From: Anaerolineales bacterium
GTDB taxonomy: Bacteria; Chloroflexota; Anaerolineae; Anaerolineales; E44-bin32
Length of the DNA stretch: 13,404 nucleotides
Assembly: GCA_023250385.1 (NCBI GenBank)
Contig: JAHFAU010000038.1
Span: 1 to 13,404 of the forward strand
Direction of reading: 5' to 3'
The position numbers and the translations under genes are program-made. This document shows positions 1-6,934 of this stretch, in pieces. Numbering within the stretch: position 1 is the stretch's first letter; every line of letters starts with the position of its first letter. The notes beneath the pieces were generated by a model. That model saw only the letters and a program-made list of their open reading frames with translations. It did no database searches and was not told where the DNA came from.

Positions 1-1623
1 CGGGACGATCTCGCCGCTCGGCAGCGCGAGATCAGAAGGCAGGCCGTTCGTTGCGACGCTGAAGGTCGCGAGCTCGCCGGATTCGATCGGCTGGCCGCCG
101 AAGCCATAAGCCCCGTCCGGGCTGGCCATGAGGGCATGGAATTCTCCGGACCCCGATCCGGTGAGTTCGACCTCGAAATCGAGCTCTGGGAGAAAGAACA
201 GCCACTCGACCTCCCCCGGCCGATCGGGAACCGCAAAGGCGTACATGTCGGCCTCGCCCGGCAGGTCGTTGACGATTGTCCCATCGGCGAGTGCCCCCAG
301 GCGTCTCCCGTCGGGCAGAGTCAGCATTACCGTGACCGGCGAGCGGACCATCAGCACCCGGGTCGGCCGGGCCAGCCCGCGGCTCAGATCCCCTTGCAAG
401 ACTGTCGCGGCAGGGTACGAGGATGTCCCCTGAGTCAGTTGGGGATAGAGCGAGCCGGCGTCTTGATCAGGGGCCGGCTGATTCGCCCCCGACACGAACC
501 ACATCCCATCACCCCACTTGGCGATCGGGAACGAGAGTGGTTTCTGCTGCGGCCACGGATCGAGCACAGTGCCGGTCGACCGCCAATCGGTGCCGCGGGG
601 GAACACCACCACTGCCCGATGCCCGCCTCCGTTGGTTTGAATTGGGCCATAGTCGAGTCCGCCCAGCGTGCCGCGGACATTCGGATCGGAGCTGGTGCGG
701 ATCTCGTCCAACCAACGCAGCACTCGCCCCTGATAGTCCGAGCACGTGTAGGCTCCCTCATTGAAGAACGCGACGATGGTGTTGTTAATGTGGCCCGACA
801 GGCGGCCGGTCAGATTGATCGACCCGGTTGGTATCGCACCGGTGAAGCTGCCCAAGAGACTCTGGAGATTGGTCTGGGCCTGCTCCGGACTGACGAGGGC
901 GATCGGCTCTAGCCGCCGTGCGACCTTGAGCTGGGCGACTGCCCGTTGGCCGGGCACCCAGGTGAAGGCCACGGTGTCGGTCTTACCGTCCATGTATTCC
1001 TGCTCGTTGTCCCAAAACACGTTGGCGTCCACGGGGGTCTGGCCTGGGAGGGTCACCTTGATGACTCCCTTGGGCGCGCCGTAGGTCTGCATCAATTCTC
1101 GAACTTCCGACGCCGAGAGTATCTCGAGCTCGCCGGTGTCAAAAAGGAACTCGGTGTCCTCGGCCTTAATCCCGTTCACCGCCCAATCGTTCTTGGCTTC
1201 CGTCCAGAGGGCGTCCAGCTCCGAGAAATCAGCTTTCCCCTCGAAAGTGAAGTACTTGTATTGATTCTCGGCTTCCTCGACCGTGTATTTGAATTCGGGC
1301 ATGATCCCACTGAGCGGCTTCTCCCCTTCTTTGTCTCCGAAATGGTAGACCCCGGTGATCCGATAGTGACTGGCGTCTGCCGGCTCTTGGCTCACCTCCT
1401 CCCATCCCTGAGCAGTCAGGTTGCCGATCATCTCAGCCATGTCGGCGCCGGATTGATCGGAGAGATCTGCGGGGAATAGCAAGTCCAACCGCACGATGCC
1501 TGAGCCGCTCCCGTCCGCGTCGAACACTACACTCAGCTCGGTGCTGATGCAGGCCAGGGTGGAGATCACCAAGCAGGTGACGATGATCAGGGCTCGGTTC
1601 GGGACGAGACTGGATCGGGTCAT
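1..1623 (-). CDS. Large lipoprotein with LppM-like N-terminus and possible Cys-His-Asp papain-like module (partial, C-terminus beyond window)
   Basis: The frame is open from an ATG at 1623 to the window edge (541 codons, no stop), so the C-terminus is missing. A ribosome binding site GAGGAGA lies 7 nt before the ATG. Residues 1-25 are a signal peptide ending in a lipobox-like STLAC, so the protein is probably a lipoprotein anchored at Cys25. Residues 29-50 (start ELSVVFDADGSG) resemble the opening of LppM/DUF3153-type lipoproteins; this match is from memory and tentative. Residues 290-360 contain a Cys (YTCSDYQ, Cys294), a His (GGGHRAVVVFP, His335) and an Asp (TVLDPWP, Asp355). The order and spacing recall papain-like or transglutaminase-like hydrolases, but no family match is certain. 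Residues 410-541 look beta-rich and extracellular. It follows the SH3-like lipoprotein gene by 47 bp on the same strand, so the two are probably cotranscribed. The function is unknown; a surface hydrolase or scaffold role is an inference. Confidence 0.85.
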   Translation of the reverse strand, partial: MTRSSLVPNRALIIVTCLVISTLACISTELSVVFDADGSGSGIVRLDLLFPADLSDQSGADMAEMIGNLTAQGWEEVSQEPADASHYRITGVYHFGDKEGEKPLSGIMPEFKYTVEEAENQYKYFTFEGKADFSELDALWTEAKNDWAVNGIKAEDTEFLFDTGELEILSASEVRELMQTYGAPKGVIKVTLPGQTPVDANVFWDNEQEYMDGKTDTVAFTWVPGQRAVAQLKVARRLEPIALVSPEQAQTNLQSLLGSFTGAIPTGSINLTGRLSGHINNTIVAFFNEGAYTCSDYQGRVLRWLDEIRTSSDPNVRGTLGGLDYGPIQTNGGGHRAVVVFPRGTDWRSTGTVLDPWPQQKPLSFPIAKWGDGMWFVSGANQPAPDQDAGSLYPQLTQGTSSYPAATVLQGDLSRGLARPTRVLMVRSPVTVMLTLPDGRRLGALADGTIVNDLPGEADMYAFAVPDRPGEVEWLFFLPELDFEVELTGSGSGEFHALMASPDGAYGFGGQPIESGELATFSVATNGLPSDLALPSGEIVP

Positions 1624-1670
1624 GGGGCGGTCTCCTCGAATGAGAGAGTAGCTTGAGTCTTGCGAGAGAT

Positions 1671-2492
1671 TCACGGCCAGGGGATCGCGACCGGGTCGGT
1701 GTAACCATGCTTCTCTACCGCGTAGAGCTTTCCGCCGGACTGGCTGCCACAGGTGGTCAGATCCGTGAACGTGTAGGAGGTGCCGTCCGTGTGAGCATAG
1801 ACGTCCACCAATCCAGCGGCCGTACATAGGCGGACCGCGAGGAAGTAGCCCCGATCATCGTCCACAGTCATCCAAACTTCGTCCCAGGTCACGCTCACCT
1901 GGTCCTCCTGCCGATCGGCGCTCACTTTCTGAACCGGACCGTACAGGGTCGATTTCGGCAGTGCCGGAAAATACGTGACGACGGTGAAGGGATCCCCCGT
2001 GACCTCTACCACGGTGGCCGAAACCCAGCAGGCATAGGTCAGTTTGTCGAATCGAACCCACAGCCAGCTGGCGTTGTAATTCCGATTCCACACGAGCCCG
2101 TGGTCACCCTGGTACAGGTCGCCCGCGTGCAAGTAGGCCGGGTCGGGCCCATAGCGGCAGTGGGCGGCCGGCACGTTTACCTCCACATCCGGGAAATCGA
2201 AGGTGGCGGTGGGCGTGACGGTCGGCGTCGGCGTAATGGAGGGGGTCAAGGTAATCGTTGGAGTGGGCGATGAGGTTGGGGTTGAGGTCCGAGTCGGAGT
2301 GGGGCTCGGCGTCGGCGTTGCAGTGGCAGTCGGAGTGTCTGTGAAGGTTGGCGCCGGATCGAGGGCGGGCAGTGCGGCGAGCGGGGCGTTGCAGCCGACC
2401 AGCGCCGCCCACAACAGCGGCAGCAACAGCGGCCAGAGGCGCCGAGTGGGCGGAATTCGCTCTAAGCGGGATCTTAGGAGAATGGGCTCCAC
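1671..2492 (-). CDS. Lipoprotein with Thr-Pro linker, SH3-like and fibronectin-like domains
   Basis: A 273-residue predicted lipoprotein. Residues 17-34 are hydrophobic and end in the lipobox LVGC (Cys34). Residues 49-97 are a low-complexity Thr-Pro/Ser-Pro linker, a design common in Chloroflexota surface proteins. Residues 104-164 look like a bacterial SH3 domain (HCRYGPDPAY at the start, ACWVSATVVEV at the end), with Cys112 and Cys155 able to form a disulfide. Residues about 184-272 resemble an Ig/FN3-like beta-sandwich (GPVQKVSADR, VSVTWDEVW). It probably sits on the cell surface and binds wall material or a partner protein; no enzyme motif is visible. The start is GTG at 2492, the only usable in-frame start before the signal peptide. 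It has no good ribosome binding site and its first base is also the last base of a 12-bp inverted repeat. It lies 75 bp after the last permease gene, so readthrough from the transporter operon is possible. Confidence 0.85.
   Translation of the reverse strand: MEPILLRSRLERIPPTRRLWPLLLPLLWAALVGCNAPLAALPALDPAPTFTDTPTATATPTPSPTPTRTSTPTSSPTPTITLTPSITPTPTVTPTATFDFPDVEVNVPAAHCRYGPDPAYLHAGDLYQGDHGLVWNRNYNASWLWVRFDKLTYACWVSATVVEVTGDPFTVVTYFPALPKSTLYGPVQKVSADRQEDQVSVTWDEVWMTVDDDRGYFLAVRLCTAAGLVDVYAHTDGTSYTFTDLTTCGSQSGGKLYAVEKHGYTDPVAIPWP
2202..2348 (-). repeat. Degenerate Thr-Pro-encoding repeat (lipoprotein linker)
   Basis: This stretch encodes residues 49-97 of the SH3-like lipoprotein as degenerate six-base units (ACN CCN-like codons, with Ser and Ile variants). 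It is a flexible spacer between membrane anchor and domains. Such tracts can change length by slippage. The valine/glycine-rich reading on the plus strand is only the antisense of this repeat. Confidence 0.85.
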
Positions 2493-2528
2493 CGGGGCTG
2501 GCCTCGCACCAGTGTAGGCCAGCCCCGG
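2492..2528. repeat. Perfect 12-bp inverted repeat between the permease and lipoprotein genes
   Basis: CCGGGGCTGGCC (2492-2503) and GGCCAGCCCCGG (2517-2528) are perfect inverted repeats around a 13-nt loop. On the minus-strand transcript this strong GC hairpin lies 40 nt after the permease stop codon. No T-run follows it, so it is not a typical intrinsic terminator. It may act as an mRNA-stabilising or partial-termination element at the end of the transporter genes. Its last base (2492) is the first base of the GTG start of the next gene, so folding should limit ribosome access there. Confidence 0.75.
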
Positions 2529-2567
2529 CCGGGTCGCAATGAACCCTTTGGACTTCTCTGCAGCGGG

Positions 2568-3368
2568 CTACTCTACCGTACGTTCGGTCAGGCGGTTGGC
2601 AAGCAGTATGGGGATGGTGGTAAGCGCCACCACGAAGACTGCCACCACGTTCGTCACGGGCCGCTGGCGCGGCTTCGTCAGCTGGCTGAACATCCAGATG
2701 GGGAGGGTCTGCTGCTGGCCGGCGGTGAAAGTAGTGACAACGATCTCGTCGAAAGATAACGCGAAGGCCAGCATGCCCCCCGCCAGCAGCGCAGTGGCGA
2801 TCGCCGGCAGCACGACATAGCGGAAGGTCTGAAACGGATTGCCCCCCAAGTCCATGGAGGCCTCAATCTGCGATCTGCCGGTCCGGCGGAAGCGGGCCAG
2901 CACGTTGTTGAAGACCACAACCATGCAGAAGGTCGCGTGGCCGATTACGATCGTCCAGAAGCTGAATGGAACGTTGATGATCCCAATCGCCGAACGCAAG
3001 GCGATCCCACTAACGATACCCGGCAGCGCGATCGGCAGCACCAGTGCGAACGAAATTGCTTCCCGACCGAAGAACTTGCCTCGATAAACGGCCGCCGCGG
3101 CCAGCGTGCCTAATAGGATGGCAACCAGGGTCGCGACTAAGGCGACCCGCAGCGACAGTCCGAGCGCCTGCCACACGTCTGCTCGATTCAGAGTCACTCG
3201 AAACCAGTCTACGGTCAACCCCGGTGGCGGGAAGCTGAAGATGGCATCGTCGGTCGTGAAGGCGTATAGGAAGATGACCGCAATCGGCGCGTGCAAAAAC
3301 AGCATCGCACCAAATGTCGCCAGCTTTAGCCCCAGCGGCGCGCCTCCTGCTGATTTAGAGCGCTTCAA
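2568..3368 (-). CDS. ydcV: Polyamine ABC transporter inner-membrane permease, YdcV/PotC type
   Basis: A 266-residue BPD_transp_1 permease, the usual length for PotC/YdcV proteins. The hydrophobic pattern fits six membrane helices, starting near residues 17-37. The cytoplasmic EAA loop that docks on the ATPase is at residues 169-188 (EASMDLGG...RYVVLP). Segments such as IGHATFCMVVVFNNV and ALSFDEIVVTTFTAG match E. coli YdcV almost residue for residue, as recalled from memory. It should pair with the upstream YdcU-like permease to form the channel for a polyamine, probably putrescine. The TTG start at 3368 overlaps the upstream gene by 14 bp and has AGGAG only 3 nt before it, so translational coupling is likely. 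An ATG at codon 22 is possible but would cut into the first helix. Confidence 0.93.
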   Translation of the reverse strand: MKRSKSAGGAPLGLKLATFGAMLFLHAPIAVIFLYAFTTDDAIFSFPPPGLTVDWFRVTLNRADVWQALGLSLRVALVATLVAILLGTLAAAAVYRGKFFGREAISFALVLPIALPGIVSGIALRSAIGIINVPFSFWTIVIGHATFCMVVVFNNVLARFRRTGRSQIEASMDLGGNPFQTFRYVVLPAIATALLAGGMLAFALSFDEIVVTTFTAGQQQTLPIWMFSQLTKPRQRPVTNVVAVFVVALTTIPILLANRLTERTVE

Positions 3369-4299
3369 AGGCTCCTAACTCCCGGGCTCCGATCAAGTAG
3401 AAGCCCATGATGACCATTGGCACTACGGTAAAGGCGGCTGCCAGCGGAATGTTGAAGGCCGTGCCCGTGAAGGAGAGCACCGCCTGGCCGATGAAGTAGC
3501 TGGAGTTGCCGAGCGAATAGGGCACCACGAAGTCACCCAATGTCAGCGAGAAGGTGAAGATCGACCCTGCCAACACGCCCGGGAGGGCCAGTGGCAAGGT
3601 CACGTGGCGAAAGGTGCGCCCCGGCCGGGCACCCAGATCTCCGGAGGCCTCAAGCAGCGACTTCGGCACGCGTTCCAGGGCAGCCTGGATCGGGAGGATC
3701 ATGTAGGGAAGCCAGACGTACACGAAAACAATGAACATCCCCAAAAACGAGACCGACAGCGACGGCCCTCCAATCACTGGCAGCCGCAGCACTGCATCCA
3801 GCACACCTTCTAGATGCAGCGCGCCGAGGAACCAGGTGACGATGCCCTCCTTTGCCAGGATCAGCCGCCAGGCGTAGACCCGCACCAAGTACGAAGACCA
3901 GAGCGGTAGCAGAACTGCCAAATACAGCGCGGCCTTGGCCCGCCGCGAGGCGTAGCGCGCCATGTAATAGGCCCAGGGGAAGGCCAGGATCGCGGCAGCG
4001 ATCGAGACCGCGGCCGCCATCAACGCGGTCCGCTGGAAGATCTCGAGGTTGGCCGGTGTCAGTAGATCAGCGTAGGTCGAAAGCGTGAGCTTGCGAATTA
4101 CCTGCCCGGTGAAGGGATCGAGAAAGTAGAAGCTCTGCACGACAAGCGAGGCGAGCGATCCCAGATATATGACGACCATCCAAAGCAGCGGGGGACCGAG
4201 CAGCAGTGCTAGCACCAGCCACGGCCGGAGATAAATGAAGGTCCCCAGCCGATGGAGCGCCGGGCGCTGAAGGCGGGCACCAAGCGCGGTCGCCTGCAC
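3355..4299 (-). CDS. ydcU: Polyamine ABC transporter inner-membrane permease, YdcU/PotB type
   Basis: A 314-residue permease of the PotB/YdcU group, about the length of E. coli YdcU. The hydrophobic segments fit six membrane helices, with the first at about residues 27-56 (LRPWLVLALLLGPPLLWMVV). The periplasmic stretch SFYFLDPFTGQVI follows. The EAA loop (LLEASGDLGARPGRTFRHV) precedes LPLALPGVLAGS. The motifs FPWAYYMARY, FTFSLTLGDFVVP and the C-terminal GAFEAL are close to YdcU as recalled. It forms the second half of the membrane channel with YdcV. The start is GTG at 4299 with a strong AGGAGG 9 nt upstream, so this gene also has independent initiation. It lies 25 bp after the ATPase gene and overlaps the next permease gene. 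Confidence 0.93.
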   Translation of the reverse strand: MQATALGARLQRPALHRLGTFIYLRPWLVLALLLGPPLLWMVVIYLGSLASLVVQSFYFLDPFTGQVIRKLTLSTYADLLTPANLEIFQRTALMAAAVSIAAAILAFPWAYYMARYASRRAKAALYLAVLLPLWSSYLVRVYAWRLILAKEGIVTWFLGALHLEGVLDAVLRLPVIGGPSLSVSFLGMFIVFVYVWLPYMILPIQAALERVPKSLLEASGDLGARPGRTFRHVTLPLALPGVLAGSIFTFSLTLGDFVVPYSLGNSSYFIGQAVLSFTGTAFNIPLAAAFTVVPMVIMGFYLIGARELGAFEAL

Positions 4300-4324
4300 T
4301 TAGCCCGGCCTCCTGACCGCCGGG

Positions 4325-5392
4325 TCAGCCTGCGGGGTCAAGTGCGGCCCCTCCCCCGTCGGAGACTCGCCGATTGTGTTTTGGGTCCCACACCAGGCGA
4401 ACTTGCCGCCCGCGGGCGCTCATGACGTCCATGGAGGTAGTGTCGCGGTTCTGCTCCACAACCGTCAGATCGCCTCCGCCCTCCAGCTCGATGAGGTAGC
4501 GGGTGTGGACGCCGAGATAGACCACGTCTCGCACGCTGCCCTTGACCGATACGTGGCCATCCGGAGAGGGCTGCTCGACTGCTTGCAGGCTGATTTTTTC
4601 CGGTCGAACTGAGAAGGTTTCCGCTGACCCGGTGATCCGCTGCGCCAGCTCGCCGCTGATCAAGTTGGAGACACCCACGAACCCGGCGACAAAGGGCGAG
4701 GCTGGGTGCTCGTAGAGCTCCGCCGGCGATCCGATCTGAATTACCCGCCCGACGTTGAAGACCGCCACCCGATCGCTCATCGTGAGCGCCTCTTCTTGAT
4801 CGTGGGTCACGTAGATAAAGGTGATCCCAACCTGCTGCTGAATCGCTTTCAGCTCCACCTGCATCTGCTGGCGCAGCTTGAGATCCAGGGCCCCGAGCGG
4901 CTCGTCCAAGAGCAGCACCCGCGGGTGCAGGATCAAAGCCCGGGCCAGCGCCACCCGCTGTCGCTGCCCTCCGGAGAGCTGCGACGGCCGCCGGCTCTCC
5001 AGCCCCGGCATCCGCACCAGGTCGAGCATCTCTGCCACCCGCCGGACCCGCTCCGGCTTGGCGACGCTGCGGATCATCAGCCCATAGGCGATGTTCGCTC
5101 CCACCTCCATATGAGGGAAGAGGGCATAATCCTGAAAGACTGTATTGACCTCACGCTCGTAGGGCGGCAACTGGGTAACGTCCGCACCGTGTAAGAGCAC
5201 TCGCCCGGCATCGGGTTGATCGAACCCGGCAATAATCCGCAAGCAGGTCGTTTTCCCTGAGCCGGAAGGACCGAGCAGCGTGAAGAACTCCCCGTCCAGG
5301 ATATCGAGGCTGACATTGTCAACCGCGGTCACTTCTCCGAACGATCGGCTGACATGGTCCAGCCGGATGGCTGGCGCAGGGGGTTCGGTCAT
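4325..5392 (-). CDS. ydcT: Polyamine ABC transporter ATP-binding protein, YdcT/PotA type
   Basis: A 355-residue ABC ATPase that powers polyamine import on the cytoplasmic face of the two permeases. The key parts are present and intact: Walker A GPSGSGKTT (41-49), Q-loop Gln87 in VFQDYALFPH, signature LSGGQRQRV (139-147), Walker B LLLDEP (160-165), D-loop ALD and switch His197 in VTHDQEEAL. A C-terminal TOBE-type regulatory domain starts near SVRPEKISL (261). This matches YdcT and PotA (PotA proteins are about 340-380 residues). The ATG at 5392 is preferred over the in-frame TTG just before it, because it forms TGATG with the stop codon of the dehydrogenase gene. There is no clear ribosome binding site, so translation is probably coupled to the upstream gene. 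Confidence 0.95.
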   Translation of the reverse strand: MTEPPAPAIRLDHVSRSFGEVTAVDNVSLDILDGEFFTLLGPSGSGKTTCLRIIAGFDQPDAGRVLLHGADVTQLPPYEREVNTVFQDYALFPHMEVGANIAYGLMIRSVAKPERVRRVAEMLDLVRMPGLESRRPSQLSGGQRQRVALARALILHPRVLLLDEPLGALDLKLRQQMQVELKAIQQQVGITFIYVTHDQEEALTMSDRVAVFNVGRVIQIGSPAELYEHPASPFVAGFVGVSNLISGELAQRITGSAETFSVRPEKISLQAVEQPSPDGHVSVKGSVRDVVYLGVHTRYLIELEGGGDLTVVEQNRDTTSMDVMSARGRQVRLVWDPKHNRRVSDGGGAALDPAG

Positions 5393-6834
5393 CAAGCGTG
5401 GCTGACCATCACGTGCTTGGTGATCTGGTAATCGCCCACGGCTTCGGTCGAAAGATCCTTGCCAAACCCGGAGTGCTTGAAACCGCCGTGAGGCGTTTCA
5501 GACGTCATCGGAATGTGGTCATTGACCCACACGGTGCCCGCCTCGATGTTGGCAGAGAGCTTCATCGCCCGCCCGATGTCTTTGGTGAAAATCGAGGCCG
5601 ACAGCCCGTAGGCAATGTCGTTCGCCAAAGACAGCGCTTCTTCGGCGTCCTGGAACGGGCTGATGGTGAGCACCGGCCCGAAGACTTCGCTCTGGATGAT
5701 CTCGGACTTCTGATCGGCTCCCACCACGACCGTGGGCTCGAAGTAGAAGCCTCGCGGGTGAGCCTTTGGGACTCCGCCGCCGGTCAGCACCCGCGCCCCA
5801 CCGGCCTTGGCCCGGTCCACAAACCCCTGCACCCGCTCCCGCTGGACCGCGGAAATCAACGGGCCCATCGCCACGCCGTCCGCAAAGGGTTCTCCGATCT
5901 GCACCGCCCGCATACCTTCGACCAGGGCTTCCTGCAGCGGTTTGAAGCGACCCTGGTCCACGTAGACCCGGGTGGCCGCAGTGCAGTCTTGTCCGGTGTT
6001 GAAGGTCGCGGCCAGCGTCACCTTGGAAACCACCAGATCGGCGTCTGCGTCATCGAAGACCAGCAGCGGAGCTTTGCCGCCCAGCTCGAGGTGGACTCGC
6101 TTCAGGGTCTTTGCGGCGGTCTCCATCACCCGCATCCCGGTCCGCGGCGAGCCGGTGAGGCTCACCATCCGCACATCCGGATGCTCTACCAGCGCCTGGC
6201 CGCTCTCATTGCCGCCGGTAACGATGTTGAACACCCCGTCCGGCAAACCGGCCTCTTTGGAAAGCTCGGCCAGCATCAACGATGTAATCGGCGTTGTGGG
6301 GGCCGGTTTCAGCACCGCAGTGCAACCCGCCGCCAGGGCCGGCCCGATCTTCCAGACCGCCATCATCAGCGGGTAGTTCCAAGGCGTAATCTGACCGACT
6401 ACCCCGACCGGCTCGCGGCGGAAGATCGACGTGTAGCCGGCGAGGTATTCGCCGGCATGCGAGCCGTGGACATCGCGAGCCGCCGACGCAAAAAATCGCA
6501 GGTTGTCCACCGCGAAGGGCAGGTCGGCGCCAAGGCTGACAAAGTTATAGGGCTTGCCGGTGTTCTCGGACTCTGCTCGGGCGAAATCGGCCATCCGGGC
6601 TTCAAGCAAGTCTGCCAGCTTCCACAGAATCTTCGACCGCTCACTGGGAGTTCGTTTCGACCAGCGCCCATCGTAGTAGGCAGTCTTCGCCGCCTGAACC
6701 GCCCGATCGACATCCGCCCGGCTGCCGTCGACTACGTGCGCAATTACCTCTTCGGTCGCGGGATTGAGGATCGCCATCGTCCCCCCGCCTTTGCTCGGCA
6801 GCCACTTCCCATCGATCCACAGTTGATAGTCCAT
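5392..6834 (-). CDS. patD: 4-Aminobutyraldehyde dehydrogenase (NAD+-dependent aldehyde dehydrogenase)
   Basis: A 480-residue enzyme of the aldehyde dehydrogenase superfamily. It is expected to oxidise 4-aminobutyraldehyde, the product of putrescine transamination or oxidation, to 4-aminobutyrate with NAD+ in the cytoplasm. The catalytic residues are all visible: Asn153 in PWNYP, Glu250 in LELGGK and the nucleophile Cys284 in GQDCTAA. The nucleotide-binding SLTGSPRTG (225-233) and conserved EVFGPV (383-388) are also present. AGEYL, HGGFKHSGFGKD and the C-terminal ITKHVMVSHA are close to E. coli PatD/YdcW, whose gene also lies beside ydcSTUV. Betaine-aldehyde dehydrogenases are close relatives, and the transporter context favours the aminobutyraldehyde role. 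The ATG at 6834 has GGAGG 5 nt upstream. The gene sits between the binding-protein and ATPase genes, whereas in E. coli it comes last. No putrescine aminotransferase gene is seen here. Confidence 0.93.
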   Translation of the reverse strand: MDYQLWIDGKWLPSKGGGTMAILNPATEEVIAHVVDGSRADVDRAVQAAKTAYYDGRWSKRTPSERSKILWKLADLLEARMADFARAESENTGKPYNFVSLGADLPFAVDNLRFFASAARDVHGSHAGEYLAGYTSIFRREPVGVVGQITPWNYPLMMAVWKIGPALAAGCTAVLKPAPTTPITSLMLAELSKEAGLPDGVFNIVTGGNESGQALVEHPDVRMVSLTGSPRTGMRVMETAAKTLKRVHLELGGKAPLLVFDDADADLVVSKVTLAATFNTGQDCTAATRVYVDQGRFKPLQEALVEGMRAVQIGEPFADGVAMGPLISAVQRERVQGFVDRAKAGGARVLTGGGVPKAHPRGFYFEPTVVVGADQKSEIIQSEVFGPVLTISPFQDAEEALSLANDIAYGLSASIFTKDIGRAMKLSANIEAGTVWVNDHIPMTSETPHGGFKHSGFGKDLSTEAVGDYQITKHVMVSHA

Positions 6835-6857
6835 TCCGTCCTCCGAATTTCCGAGAG

Positions 6858-6907
6858 CTCGCCCTCACTCCCTCCCCACCGGACCGTGGGGAGAGGCTGG
6901 TGGCGAG
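6858..6907 (-). other. Intercistronic stem-loop between the binding-protein and dehydrogenase genes
   Basis: In the 100-bp gap after the binding-protein stop codon, a 50-nt imperfect inverted repeat can fold in the minus-strand mRNA. The core is 8 bp (6872-6879 with 6886-6893, loop 6880-6885). It is extended by a G-U pair, a further C-G pair, two short mismatched loops and a 6-bp base (6858-6863 with 6902-6907). No T-run follows, so it is unlikely to be a full terminator. By analogy with the malE-malF gap, it may block 3' exonucleases and raise binding-protein levels over the membrane proteins. Confidence 0.7.
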
Positions 6908-6934
6908 GTCCGCCGGCCAGCAGGCAGTCCTGGG

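Noticed and set aside
2203..2517. A Val-Gly repeat protein on the plus strand
   Set aside because: It is the antisense reading of the Thr-Pro linker of the lipoprotein gene.
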